From Glandiceps talaboti (taxonomy: Eukaryota; Hemichordata; Enteropneusta; Spengelidae): a stretch of DNA of 64,000 nt. The translations under genes and the position numbers were made by a program. Of the stretch, positions 40,101 through 54,454 are shown piece after piece. The stretch lies in NCBI RefSeq assembly GCF_964340395.1, contig NC_135555.1:11529931-11593930 (forward strand), written 5' to 3'. How positions within the stretch are numbered: the first letter of the stretch is position 1; each line of letters begins with the position of its first letter. The notes beneath the pieces were generated by a model, which searched no databases, was not told the DNA's origin, and saw nothing but the letters and a program-made list of their open reading frames with translations.

Positions 40101-43100
40101 TTTGCATTGGTAGATGTTTTCAACTCGGGCATCAGACCCGCCATACAAAAATAATGGGAGTACGTACAGTACCCCACTCAGGGTTTGATGTAGCCGTGTG
40201 TGGGAGAAGTGACAACCACAGTGGGTACCTAATGTACCTTTCTCTGTTGATTGATGTTGAACAGAAAACCACTGACAACTGTAGAGAGAGTGTTACGCTA
40301 CCCTCTTGTTGTCAAAGATGTATTAAACCAGATCTATCTAGGTGCCAAGTGAGTGAACCTATATAATTGGTTTTGAGACAACAGGATAATTTGTGACTAC
40401 ATTCACTGTGTTAGAGTATTTTACAGTTAACTGTTACAATTACATTATTTTCAGTTGGCTTTGAATATTATTGATAAGCCCTGAACAAAACATTAACTTC
40501 TACAAACCTTTTTAATTCTCTCATCACAGTTTTCCATTATTGCACTGTACATTTCAATCTCAGAGAGGGAAAGAAGGTTGTAGCCAGTCTTCAATGCCAA
40601 TGAGGGGACTTCATAGCTCACTCCATTAAATCTACCAAGAGCTCTCACTGTCTTTATTACTGTCGGAAAGTTCTCTGGAGAAATGAAATCTTCCATCATC
40701 TTTAGACCTAAACTCCTTCCTGCTACAACCAATCGGCCACATTCTCGCAATCGCTGTTTGATGTAGTCATTCTTTGCAGTGTCATATATAACTTTACCAC
40801 TTTCCAACTGCCGCCGTCCATGCTTCTTGAATAGCTTCTCTCCAAACTTTATGATTAGTGGGTCAGCCATGATCGCAGAAGTGACTTCATCTTTCTTCAT
40901 ATCTGACAGAACTTTCCAAAACTCATGTGAAACATTCTTTGGCATGGGCATTAGTTGCCATGCACTCGCTTGTATTTGACGACCTTTTATTGCATCACTG
41001 CTTTTCCTGAACGAACATGTTTGTACGTGACGCCACAGTGTGTCCTTGAAAAACATTCCTCCACAGTGTACACAGAACAGGTAACTCTTAGCTGTGCGTT
41101 GTTGTGATGGTTGCCTTCTTGTTACAATAGTTCCAGAGTTCTTCGTTAATACTTCCATATTGTGTGCTTTGTTCCCTTTATTCACAATTAGACTAAACGA
41201 TCTCTTCCGTTCTTTTGAATATTTCGGATAAGCCAGAGCTGCAGCTACTTCCTTCTCCTCTTTGTGCATTAACTTTAAATGTCGAGCTATATGAGTTTGT
41301 TCTTTATCACAGTAGTAGCAGTAATTGACTTTGTTCTGTATTCTTTTGCCTTGTGCATTACGTGAAACACAATTTACTGTGATTCCCATCTCAGACTGAC
41401 CTACTTCACTTTGACTTGAGATGAATCCAGGCTCAGCTTCTTTTTTGTCCACTGGTTGGCAACTGCCATCATTATTTTGGCCCTCAGTCACATTCAATTC
41501 TTCACTACTGTGATTAAAGTCATGATCAGTACCAGGCTTAGGTCTTGGTTTGTCCATTGGTTGACTTTTGGTATCACTATTTTGACACTCACTTGTATTC
41601 AATTCTACACTAAGGTGATCACAGTCAGAATCATCATCACTGTCACTTTCAGAGTCAGCACTGGGAACATACTCAGAACAACTGGACTCTGCAGCTTCAC
41701 TGTCTTCTGTATTCTTCAAAGAATTGAAAGAGTATGGTACCTATGCAAAATAAGAAACATGGGAGCTTACAGTAATGGATTGTTTTATGTTTTTGCAAGT
41801 TGGTGAATGTCCGGGCATATATAAATTGACAGAAATACCTCCACTACACTTATCATATGGCGAATCTGTCACTTCTGTTCACTTGATGTCCTCTCTGGTG
41901 CATTAAAAAGCTTTTAATAAACTACTCATACGATAAAAATTGTATCACATACAACAGATGTATGATTTGGGAAACCTGAAACAATTATGATGCTTTGTCA
42001 AGAATTTACATCTTTTCTGATTTTTCAATCACTGATCACGTGCAATGGAAACAAAATGGCTATCAGTTTAGGTCATCTTGGGTGCATGTAACATCACAGT
42101 TATCCATGGCCTTGTTCAATTGGACTTTAGTCTAATACAGCGAGTGCAAGTCAAAACAGCATGGAATTTCAGTGTTCAAATCGGACAGTTTTCTTGACTG
42201 ACAGATACATTAGAAAAAGGTATTAAGGTGTGTGATAAAATACTGGTATCTAATTGAATCAATTTGATATCCAATCATAATGATTATTTCATGGCAAAAC
42301 TTTCAAGTATATCTACAACCCCTCTGATTTTTAAAAAACAGAATTGTTTTCATCTTCTGGAATGAATATCAAATTTTGATTACCTTTTCAATCAAAGAAA
42401 CATTAACATGTAATGTCTGACTACTTATTACATCAAAATACTGTGCCAACATGTACCCATATGAAATTGACTTGCCTGCTATCACCCCATTTCACACACC
42501 AATAATGTTGTTACACCTTTATGTCAAGAAATCTGTCTGTGTTGAACACTGAAAATCCACACTGTCCTGATTTGCACTGTAGCTATAATGTAGATCCCAA
42601 CTTACCTGATCGCTTTGATTTTCAGAATCCTCATTACAAGAATCCATGACAACATCCTCATTACTAGAATCCATGACAACATCCTCATCACTGGAATCCA
42701 ATGCAGTATCCACATCGAATACCTTTGGCTTTAAAAAAAAAAGTTGGTTGCATGTAACAAAATTGTGACTTAATTGCTAATTTTTTGTATCAACAATTAT
42801 TATAATCTAGTATTTTGACAACTGATAAGGTTAACATATTAATTAATCAGTGCTTACAGGCTTATTACTTCAAGAAAAAGTAAGGTGTGTATTCATTGTC
42901 AGAATGGGTATTGAGAAATATACTTTGCTCTGTTAGCATGACCAAATATCTGTTTTGAACAAATCAATATGATGAACACAATATAGCAAATTAGTTCTAG
43001 CATACATACCTCACTACGATGACGCTTCTTACTGGGGGAAACAATGGCAACATTCTGAGATCTACTGAATGTCAGAGAGCGTTTGGCTGGCAATGTTGAG

Positions 43101-46100
43101 AAAGGAGTCCTATTCCACCCCAGCGGAATTCCTGACTGGGTCAAGCTGAGATTCTTATGTTGACATAAAGCAGAGTCTGGATTCTCACTCTGTTGAGATG
43201 ACTTGGCTGTTACTGCTGAGACTGTGTTCAAATTCTGTTGAGATGATATGGCTGTTTGAGTCGAGTTGGGATTCTTGTTTTGTTGATATGATATGGCTGC
43301 TTGAGTAGAGTCTGGATTCTTGTTTTTTTTAGATGAGATGGCATTCGAGTCTGGATTCTTGTTCTGTGGAGACGACATTGCTGTTACAGTAATAGTTGAG
43401 TTTGGATTCTCAGTCTGTTGAGAGGAAATGGCTGTTAGAACTCTCTTCAACTTCTGTTGATATGACATGGCTGTTGCAGCTGTGTTCAAATTCTGTTCAG
43501 AAAACATGGCTGTTGGAGGAGCTGAGTCTCTGTTCAAGATTGAATTCTGTTTTGAGGACAAAGTCTGATCTGTGTTCAATTTCTGTTGATAAGACATCAC
43601 TGTTGCAGTTCTGTCTGTGTTCAATGTAGAATTCTGTTGAGATGGTATGGCTGTTTGTGCTACGCCTCTGTTCAAGATCAAATTCTGTTGAGATGACAAT
43701 ATATTGGTTGTTGCAGGTATGTTCCAATTCTGTTGAGATGATATGGGCGTTAGAGCAGAGTCTGAGTTCAACCTCTCTTGAGATGATATGGACGTTTGAG
43801 CTGAGTATGTATTTAAATTCTGTTTAGATGGGATGGTTGCTGGAACAGTGTTCAAATTCTGCTGACATGACGTGGCTGATTGAGCTATGTTTGATTCCTG
43901 TTGAGATGACACGACTGTCTGAGTTATGTTCAAATTTTGTTTGTATGACATGGCTATTGTTGATAAGTCTGGATTTTTGTTCTGTTGAGATGATACAGCT
44001 GTAAAAATTGAGTCCGGTGTCTTTTTCTGTTGAGATGGCATGACTGTCTCAGCAGTGTTCATAATCTGTTGGTATGACATGGTTGTTGGAACTGTGTTCA
44101 AGTTCTGTTGAGATGACAAGGTTGTTGGAACTGTGTTCAAACTCTGTTGAGATGTTATGGCTGTGTGAGCTGAGTCTGTATTCAAATTCTGTTGAGATGG
44201 CATGGCTGCTTGAGCAAAGTCTGTATTTTGACTCTGTTGAGATGATGTGACTGTTGAGTCTACAGTGTTCAAATTCTGTTGAGATGATATGGCTGTTGGA
44301 ACAGTGTTCAAATTCTGTTGAGATGACATGGCTGTTGGAACAGTGTCCAAATTCTGTTGAGATGATATAGCTGTTGGAACAGTGTCCAAATTCTGTTGAG
44401 ATGATATGGCTGTTGGAACAGTGTTCAAATTCTGTTGAGATGATATAGCTGTTGGAACAGTGTTCAAATTCTGTTGAGATGACATGGTTGTTGGAACAGT
44501 GTCCAAATTCTGTTGAGATGACATGGTTGTTGGAACAGTGTCCAAATTCTGTTGAGATGACATGGTTGTTGGAGCTGTGTTCAAATTCTGTTGAGATGAC
44601 ATCACTGTTGCAGTTCTATCTGTGTTCAATGTAGAATTCTGTTGAGATGGTATGGCTGTTTGCGCTACGCCTCTGTTCAAAATCAAATTCTGTTGAGATG
44701 ACAATATATTGGTTGTTGCAGGTATGTTCCAATTCTGTTGAGATGATATGGGCGTTAGAGCAGAGTCTGAGTTCAACATCTCTTGAGATGATATGGACGT
44801 TTGAGCTGAGTCTGTATTTAAATTCTGTTTAGATGGGATGGTTGCTGGAACAGTGTTCAAATTCTGCTGACATGACGTGGCTGATTGAGCTATGTTTGAT
44901 TCCTGTTGAGATGACATGACTGTCTGAGTTATGTTCAAATTTTGTTTGTATGACATGGCTATTGTTGATAAGTCTGGATTTTTGTTCTGTTGAGATGATA
45001 CAGCTGTAAAAATTGAGTCCGGTGTCTTTTTCTGTTGAGATGGCATGACTGTCTCAGCAGTGTTCATAATCTGTTGGTATGACATGGTTGTTGGAACTGT
45101 GTTCAAGTTCTGTTGAGATGACAAGGTTGTTGGAACTGTGTTCAAACTCTGTTGAGATGTTATGGCTGTGTGAGCCGAGTCTGTATTCAAATTCTGTTGA
45201 GATGGCATGGCTGCTTGAGCAAAGTCTGTATTTTGACTCTGTTGAGATGATGTGACAGTTGAGTCTACAGTGTTCAAATTCTGTTGAGATGATATGGCTG
45301 TTGGAACAGTGTTCAAATTCTGTTGAGATGACATGGCTGTTGGAACAGTGTTCAAATTCTGTTGAGATGATATGGCTGTTGGAACCATGTTCAAATTCTG
45401 TTGAGATGACATGGTTGTTGGAACAGTGTCCAAATTCTGTTGAGATGACATGGTTGTTGGAACAGTGTCCAAATTCTGTTGAGATGACACGGTTGTTGGA
45501 GCTGTGTTCAAATTCTGTTGAGATGACATGGTTGTTGGAACTGTGTTAAAATTCTGTTGAGATGGGATGGCTGCTTGGGCTGTGTTTGAGTCCTGTTGAG
45601 ATGACATGGCTGTCTGTTGATGAGCTGTGTTCAAATTCTGTTGGTATGGCATGGCTGTTGTAGATGAGTCTGGATTGCTATTCTGTTGAGATGATTCAGC
45701 TGTTTGAACAGAGTCTGAATTCTTTCTCAGTTGAGATGACATTGCTGTTAGAACTGAGTCTGTGTTCTGTTTAAATGACTTGACTGCTTGAGCTGTGTTC
45801 AAATCCTGTTGGCGTTGTGATGACATGGCTGATGGTGCCGAGTCTTGATTGTCAATCTGTTGAGATAACATCAGTACAATGATTATATCAAGTATTCCTC
45901 AATAGATTCATACGATCAGTGTGTCAGAAGGAATATATGGTTTTGGTTAGAAGTTAACACAGGAAAAGATAATGACAGTCACAATCCAAATAATTCCAAT
46001 CAAAGCTTGGGAGATAAAATATCATTCTTAGAGAAATGTACACTCAGTCATTGTTTGCACAAAGTAGCAATGACCAGCTTCATTTGAAAATATCAAATTA

Positions 46101-49100
46101 TAATGATACCACTACTAATAATAATGATAATAATAATATTTACAAAAATGTGCATTTTATCATTGGGGAAGATCCACTGACAAGAAATAATTCTTTTATT
46201 TGAGTTGGTGTAACAATTCATCTACATGTATGCATAGTTATGTATACATGTAATTTACATGCTTACAAGGTATGACACAGTTAACTGAAATTTTGCACAA
46301 AAAATTAAATGTTCAGGCTTACAGCAATCATTTTTAGCTTTCCATGCTCAGGTTCATCAAAAATTGAAAGGATAGAGAGTGGTACAGATTTTGAGTCAAA
46401 ACGCTCTATTTCTATAACTAACCTGATCACCTTCAAATGGGTTACATTTTCTGCAATGATAGGAAGCCTGAAAAAAGCAATGAAGTACCAAGTGTTATAC
46501 ATAAGACAGTATAGAAAGAACTAGATGCTGCCTAATATTGACACGTCTTATTTTGCCAGTATCAGTATAACATATATGACCTAAGCAACATAAATCAACA
46601 TTCAATAACCATTTATGTTGATCAAAACATAGCAATTTTTTTAATGCATTTACTTTTCACTTTCTGTGTTTACATGTAATGTCTCCCCTCATCATACACA
46701 TGTCCTACTATGCATATGAATATTTACACCTAGAGACTTATTTAGGACAACAATAGAGGTCAAACACTGCACAAGTTCTGCTTGCTGAATGTCTCTAAAA
46801 CCCATGTATAAATTTGGGACATTAAATATTGCTATCATAATTACATACAATCAAAAGTATTATTATTTGTTTATTCTATTTTTTTCAACACAAAATGAAT
46901 ATCTTTGTGACACCTGCTATATAATTGTTTACAATAATCTGACACTTTGTTGTCTGATAATGAACAGTTATGGCCTCACAAATACAACATAGTATTAATT
47001 CATAATATGCCTGTCACTTGTTGAATCAACATGAACTGTCATTTCTGCACACACAAACAATAATTGTGATAAATGAAATGGAATGGAAACCTGGGATACA
47101 AATTTCATAAATGTGTCTCTTACCTGTTCACGCCAATATAAGTTATCTCCATCATAATTGTATGTTATTTCTCCACCTTTTTCGATATTTCGAAGAGCAA
47201 AGAAACATATGTGAGGCTGGCAGTTGAAAAGAACTTTTTTTGCTTTGCAGTTGGGGTTATGATAGTCATCATTTATAAATCGTCCAAGAGATCCATCATC
47301 TTCAGAAGCATCAACACTGCAAATTATGAAAAACATCAAAGTTTATGCTTTTGAATGATTTTGTTAAAAGTATACTGTATAGCCATGGAAAAGTAGAAAA
47401 ATAGTATGACTTTTTTAAGGGTGAATCTTAAGCAAAACAATAACTTGCAATATTTTTGTTTTCATGATTGTCACCAAACCTTCCAATGCTCATTGAGAGA
47501 TTCCAAGGTTGACATGTGACTGCTTGCCTGCTGGAGCTGAGATCCCCAATGGGCATCATTATTAGTCCCCATCGGACAAAGTCTAGAACGGGGACTTGTG
47601 GATTGGGTTCCGTTTGTGTGTGCGTTTGTTCACCCGCACCCATTTCTCAGACATGGCTGGACTGATTTGTCTCAAACTTGGTACAATGACAACAAAGTAT
47701 GGTGTGCATATGCATGTTAATTAATTTTGTGATATGATCAAATATGTCCAACAGGCTGCCATTTTGTCACAATTATATTTGTCTGTCTGGAGTATGTCCG
47801 GAGCCATTTCTCAGACATGACTGTGCCAATTTGTTTCAAACTATGGCATACATATGCACATCAATTTGTTTTGTGATACATTCCAATATGGCTGACATAC
47901 GGCCATTTGGTCATTTGTTTGTTTTGCTTTCCAGAGTTTCTCAGACATGATTGGAGCGATTTTTTCGAAACTCATTACAAGGAAAACTGACTATGGCATA
48001 CATATGCACATCAATTTATTTTGTGATACAATCCAATATGACCGACAGTGGCCATTTTAACTGATTAACTGTTTGACTGTCTGGAGCCGCTTCTCAGACA
48101 TGACTCGACCGGTTTGTCTTAAACTCACTACAAGGACAACACACTACTGCATACATACATGTACTATCAGTCTAGCTGACAGCAAATAAAGTGCATAATG
48201 TATGGAGCTGCCATGTACTTTGTAAGCTTTTTTTTTGCCAAAATTTATATTTTTCATGTTTGTACTGTGGCTTCACATGTATTCTATTCTAAAATTGCAT
48301 TTACATACAGTATGCATTGCGTCAGGACAAATCTTGTGATACATGAGACTTGTTATACCTTACACTGTTAAGTGTCCAACACCTCACGATAGTTTGTGAC
48401 GTCATTAACTGCCATTTTGTAAAATGCTTGTCTTGATTGTCATATGATGTATGATGTCAAACTACAACTAATCGTGTTTTCAGAGTAAAATTGAACAGAA
48501 AACTAATGATCGGACACAACGTCAACTCTTTATGGAAAGGTATATGAGGCTGTTGTTCTTTTTTGACGATGTTGAAGAAAGCAAGTCCAAACTCTACAAG
48601 CAATGTGTTTGCCATGTAAATTCACACATTACCGTAATGCAGATATACATGAGATAGCAATACACTGTGGTCAGCTCACACTTCGATAGTCGAGTACTTG
48701 TCGTTGTTGTAATTAATGGTCAGCTATATTGTTCTTTTCTACAAGTCATTTTTAGAGTTCATTGTCTTTTAAGTCAATCAATATGCATTTGTGGGCAGAA
48801 AACTAAGGTAACAGTGAGGGATCAACACAAAGGAGAACTTTAACAGTTTGAAAGGTTGGGTGAAGGTAGGGATGGCTTGTTCGGTCAAGTAGGCAACCAT
48901 ATGGCCGCTGCTTAGCAAGAAGCTTGCTCACGTGACCAAAACAGCTGATTGTACATCATGGAATAATCCATTGCACATAAGGGTAAGCCACACACAATAT
49001 ACATTATTTTCGCGTGGTTCAATTCATCTCTGCTTTTGATTGATGTTGTTACCATGGCATATAAACATGCATATTTATGTTTTTGACCATTGTCTTTATA

Positions 49101-51536
49101 CTACTTTGAATAGGATCCACTCCTGAATGTTTGTAAATGCCTTTGAACATGGACAAAATTGTAACAAAATGTCCGCAACAAAATATGTATGCTATCTGTA
49201 TGCTATATAATATTCTATCTATTCAGCCTACCACTCTACACAAAACTCTACAAACATAAGAACTACAATGCCAGCCATACCCTCACTCAATTCCCCTTGC
49301 CACACCTATATCACTATCAATCCACCCAAAACACCTATGTCATTTACAATGTCTTGTTGAATAGTTGGAAGTGGAACGGTATATTCGTACAATCTTTTAA
49401 CTGCAGTAGTTTCAATGAGATGGCTTTTCCTGCAATCTCATCTCTATACCAAAACAGGACTGTGAAGACAAAAACATTAAAAAAAACACTTACCACAAAC
49501 TTTTCTCATTGTGGCGTAGATGAAACATATAGTACTCTTTCTGATGAAATTCAGACACTAAATGATCTGCTTCAAAACTTGTTATAAGCTTTCCGCGATA
49601 TTCTAAGACAAAGTCTCCTCTTGAAATAGGTTCTGTTGCAAATACTCCATGTCCTAGAAAAAAAGTAAGTGTTATACACTAAGTAGGTACACATGGTTTT
49701 CTTTATGACTGCATTTTTTTTACTCAACACCAGCTAGTTGTAAGCTATGTTGGATACATCGTAAGACACTTAACAAAAGTCAAAGGATATCATTTCTTAG
49801 TTTGCAATCTTCATCGTGTACTGGATATTTACTGCATCAAATAAACTTGTCTTGATACAAGTACATTTTATAGCAATATTCTTCTATTGAATATATTTTT
49901 TCTTATCAATAACAAATGGGAAAAAGGAAAGGGGATAGTTGTATACATACATGAATGTGTAGTTAGTAGGTGTCAACACACATGATTAGGAGTTACTTTT
50001 GTGCCTAAGTATGAAGTATGAAGTATGAGAATGACATTATATAACAGTTATGTTGCACTTTTTGCTGCTTTCATTATCTAAACTTTATAACTTTGCTTGT
50101 GGAAAAAAAACCCTCTGCACTCTGACCTACAGTATTTGTACAGTAAGTTCTAAGACTACATTATTTGCCACTGGCAGGCAGGTACACATGTGCAAAAAGA
50201 AACTTCAATCTATGTTTTCAACTAAGATTTCCTCACCTTTGTAATCACAGATGAACTGTTTTGCAACATGGGGCTTATCCTTCTTTTCCCTTATATACCT
50301 CTTATACTCTGGCTGTCTTGAAACACGTCTACTGCGTGACATATTTTTTCTAAATCTATAGACAAAAGGATGTAAAAAAGTTTGAACAGTAAGGCTACAA
50401 AATATAACACAAAATGAATGAGTCAACAACTTTCTACCATCAGCAGGTTTTCCATAATGATGACTTAACTGGTGCAACTATGCAAGGAATTTACGTAAAA
50501 TATAATTAATACAAGATCTATATTCAAAACATTGCACTTGAAGGCACATTACATGCATGTACACAATGTACATGTAAAACAAAAGAATTTATGTTCCAGA
50601 GACAATGCACATGTCATAAAACCCACTGGTCCATTATTATGCTTACCTTGTGTACCTTTAGCCTCAAAGTCTGCAATTTGTAAATTGATAGTATTCTCTT
50701 AATGATACTACTGCAGCTTCAAGTTTCTCCAGGAAATGAATTACATAAATTATGTAAAGTATCTGTGGCCAAACTTTCATCCAAATCCAAATAAATGACA
50801 GGATGAGCTATCCGACCTATCAAAAGGAATACAGGGAGATGACATTGAATAACCACTCACTAAAATGTAAATTCCAAATTGGGATCATAAGGCTGTTTTT
50901 GAAGTAATTATAATAGATGGTATTACTGCAATTCTGAAAATAAACTGTATTTATCAATAGTACATAAGATGTTATGAAATAAGTACAGCAGATGGTCTCT
51001 CTTGTATACTTGCACACTTATTCTATACAAACACTTAAAACTCAAAAGCAAAATAGAAACATGAGATCAAAAGAATAGATGGCCTTCTAAACACACGCAC
51101 ACATATACATATACATACATACATACATACATACATACATACATACATACAAACAAAGTGACACATACAAACTAATTCTTTATAGAAATTTACAAACTGT
51201 AAGAACTCAACAGCAAACAGAAGACATGAAATAAGAACAGCAGACGGTTTCTTCTACACTTATCCTGTTATTCTCTATGCACGCTATTAAACAACTGAAA
51301 GAAGGATAAATCTACATGTATGTGTGGCAGCTGGTCTCTCTTCTGAAGTCTATACTGAAAATCGATACACACACCCTTTAGAAAATTAAGCAACATGAAG
51401 GAAGTAGAGCAGATGGTCTTACTTTTACACACACAACACACACACAGTGTAATTCTCTATACAAAGGTATCATCTGTAGTAATAGTTAAAAGAAGTCATA
51501 AAATATGAGCAGCAGATATATAGTCTCAGTAGCTCT

Positions 51537-51575
<39 letters not shown>

Positions 51576-54423
51576 ATTGATCGGTACAAAGTTACATGGT
51601 GAAGTACCTCTGAGTCACTGTTCTACAAATAAACCGTTATTCCCTACACACTAACAACTCAAGGCAAAAATACAAACAAGTCATTGAAAATGACATAGAC
51701 CCAGCTATGATTGGGTTTTAAGGAACTGGCAGTTTATGTTGTCATTTTCAAACCTGGTTAATGTTGTTTGGCCTCATATGATTGTTTTTGATATCACTAC
51801 TCTGTTCAAGCATGTCTGGGTTATGGCTTTGGACATGAAAACTGCGCCAACAAAATGGCTAGGCAGCCATATCGGATTGTATCACGACGAAAATGGATAT
51901 GCACATGTATGTCACAGAACACTGTGCTAATACCAACTTTGAATGAGATCTATTCAAGCAAGTCTGAGTTATGGCTTTGGACATGGAAAATTCGAAAACA
52001 AAATAGCTGGCAGACAGCCATATTGGATTGTATCATGACAACAATGAATATGCAAATGTATCACTATGTCATAGAACACTGTCCTAATACCAACTTTGAA
52101 TGAGATCTGTTCAAGCATGTCTGAGTTATGGCTTTGGACATGGAAAATTCGCAAACAAAATGGCTGCCAGGCAGCCATATTGGATCGCATCACGACGAAA
52201 ATGGATATGCACATGTATGTCATAGAACACTGTCCTAATAGCAACTTTTAATGAGATATATTCAAGCATGTCTGAGTTATGGCTTTGGACATGGAAAATT
52301 TGCTAACAAAATGGCTGCCAGGCAGCCATATTGGATTGTATCATGACATCAATGAATATGCACATGTATGTCATAGAACACTGTCCTAATACCGACTTTG
52401 AACGAGATCTGTTCAAGCATGTCTGAGTTATGGCTTTGGACATTGAAAATTCGCAAACAAAATGGCTGCTAGGCGGCCATATTGGATCGTATCACAACAA
52501 AAATGAATATGCACATGTAAGTCATAGAACACTGTCCTAATACCAACTTTGAATGAGATCTATTCAAGCATGTCTGAGTTATGGATTTGGACATGGAAAT
52601 TTGCTAACAAAATGGCTGCCAGGCAGCCATATTGAACACATATTGCCTGGCCATGAGGGCTATAGCGTATCATGGCACAGCATTATCACTAGGTATATTA
52701 TAATGGATTGTATCATGACATCAATGAATATGCACATGTATGTCATAAAACACTGTCCTAATAGCAACTTTGAATGAGATCTGTTCACGCATGTCTGAGT
52801 TATGGCTTTGGACAGGGACAATTCGCAAACAAAATGGCTGCTAGGTGGCCATATTGGATTGTATCATAAAACAAATTGACGTGCATATGTATGCCATAGT
52901 ACATTTGTATGTTGCCCCTGTACCTAGTTTGATAAAAATTGGTCCAAGCATCTCCAAGAAACAGCTGCGGGCGGACGGACGGATGGACGGATGGATAGAC
53001 GGACGGAACCCAACCCATAAGTCCCCGTCCGGACTTCATCTGACGGGGACTAATTAATGTATGTAATGAGAGAAGTCAAACAGGTGGCCTGTCTTCTTCA
53101 CAAACTGCTTTGGTTGTGATGTAATACAGGTAACAAAATATTTGTCACAAGCATCCCCAACAAATGACACCAACTGTCCATAGATAGTGACTTTTAACTA
53201 CACATCATTCTCTTACTGGGGTAATGTCAATCACACTTGATGGGCTTGTCAAAATTCATTACAACTGGCAGTTGTAATGAATTTTGACAAGCCCATCAAG
53301 TTACTGCATGGGTCTATAGCAACTTTGAGCTTCAACAAAGGTCTCATTGACAATAAAAGAAATTTAGTGTAGTAATTAGTTCAACATCCAGTACACACGC
53401 CATCCATTTAAAACTCCATTGCATCAAGTACATCATGCCCATGCACCTGATTACCACTTAAGAATTTACCTATTAGTAGGTCAATTATTAGTCGTATACA
53501 TATCTGTGACCAAACTGGGCATCACACCATAGCTACACACCTAATCACACTTTATAACATAATGGTCTTGATAACACCATTTGTGTAAATTTTAGCAGTG
53601 GCTGTCTATAAGCAGGTTTTCAAAGAGAGCAGGACTGTGGGAAATCAAAGCCCTCATCTTGCTGGCCAGTAATTTCTGGGGCAATTCAGTTCTGCTGCAG
53701 ACACAATTACTTTTAATCATATTTTAATTTATTTGTCTGACCCTCAGCAAAAAATGTTGTCAAGAAATGTTGGTAGAATTGAGTACATTTCATTCATCAA
53801 TGATGACATCATTGACAGAAACAATCTGTTGAGAATAGTAAAGTTCAATAAGCTTTTCTGAACTGAATTTTATGAATAAAGCTGGTATTTCACCAAATTA
53901 ACTTGCTGGAAAACAGATACTAGTTAATCCTTTCGAAATTTATTGTCTTAAAGATGATTATGTTTATGAAAACATACCATGAGGTTGATCGTTGAAAGCA
54001 AAGTTTCACAGGAAGCACATGCCAGTGTATGTGAATATAATTTTTGAAATTAATTTGTCATCTTTTTAGAGATTCCCAAAATTAAATCAGAATAGGAATT
54101 CATATCATGCTGGGTTTGACACTGGAGTAAAAAAAACACTATCCCACAGGACTAGTAAAATTGATAACATAGTCCTGCAAAAGAATTGGTGGTCCCGTCT
54201 TTCAGTGCTTTCAATTGTTCACTTTGGCTCTTCATCTCTCTTAGCTTTTGCTCTACTTCTAATTCACTTTTCCAAACGCCATATTTATTTCAAACCCTGT
54301 GTTCCAGTTGTACTGTCTATTTCTTTGTAGTTGTTTGTGCATCATCAGCTCCTTACTGTAATTTTGTTTGCTTTTTTATGTTTTGGGGCTGCTTCTATTT
54401 TGGCTTTCTTTATGTAGTTTGTC

Positions 54424-54454
<31 letters not shown>

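Noticed and set aside
44452-45549. Plus-strand open frames rich in SNSVEMTWLLEQC
   Set aside because: Antisense shadows of the repeat exon on the minus strand, which has matching splice sites and phases.
49189-49587. 132-residue plus-strand open frame
   Set aside because: Lies antisense to the SET exon at 49494-49653 and has no recognisable domain.
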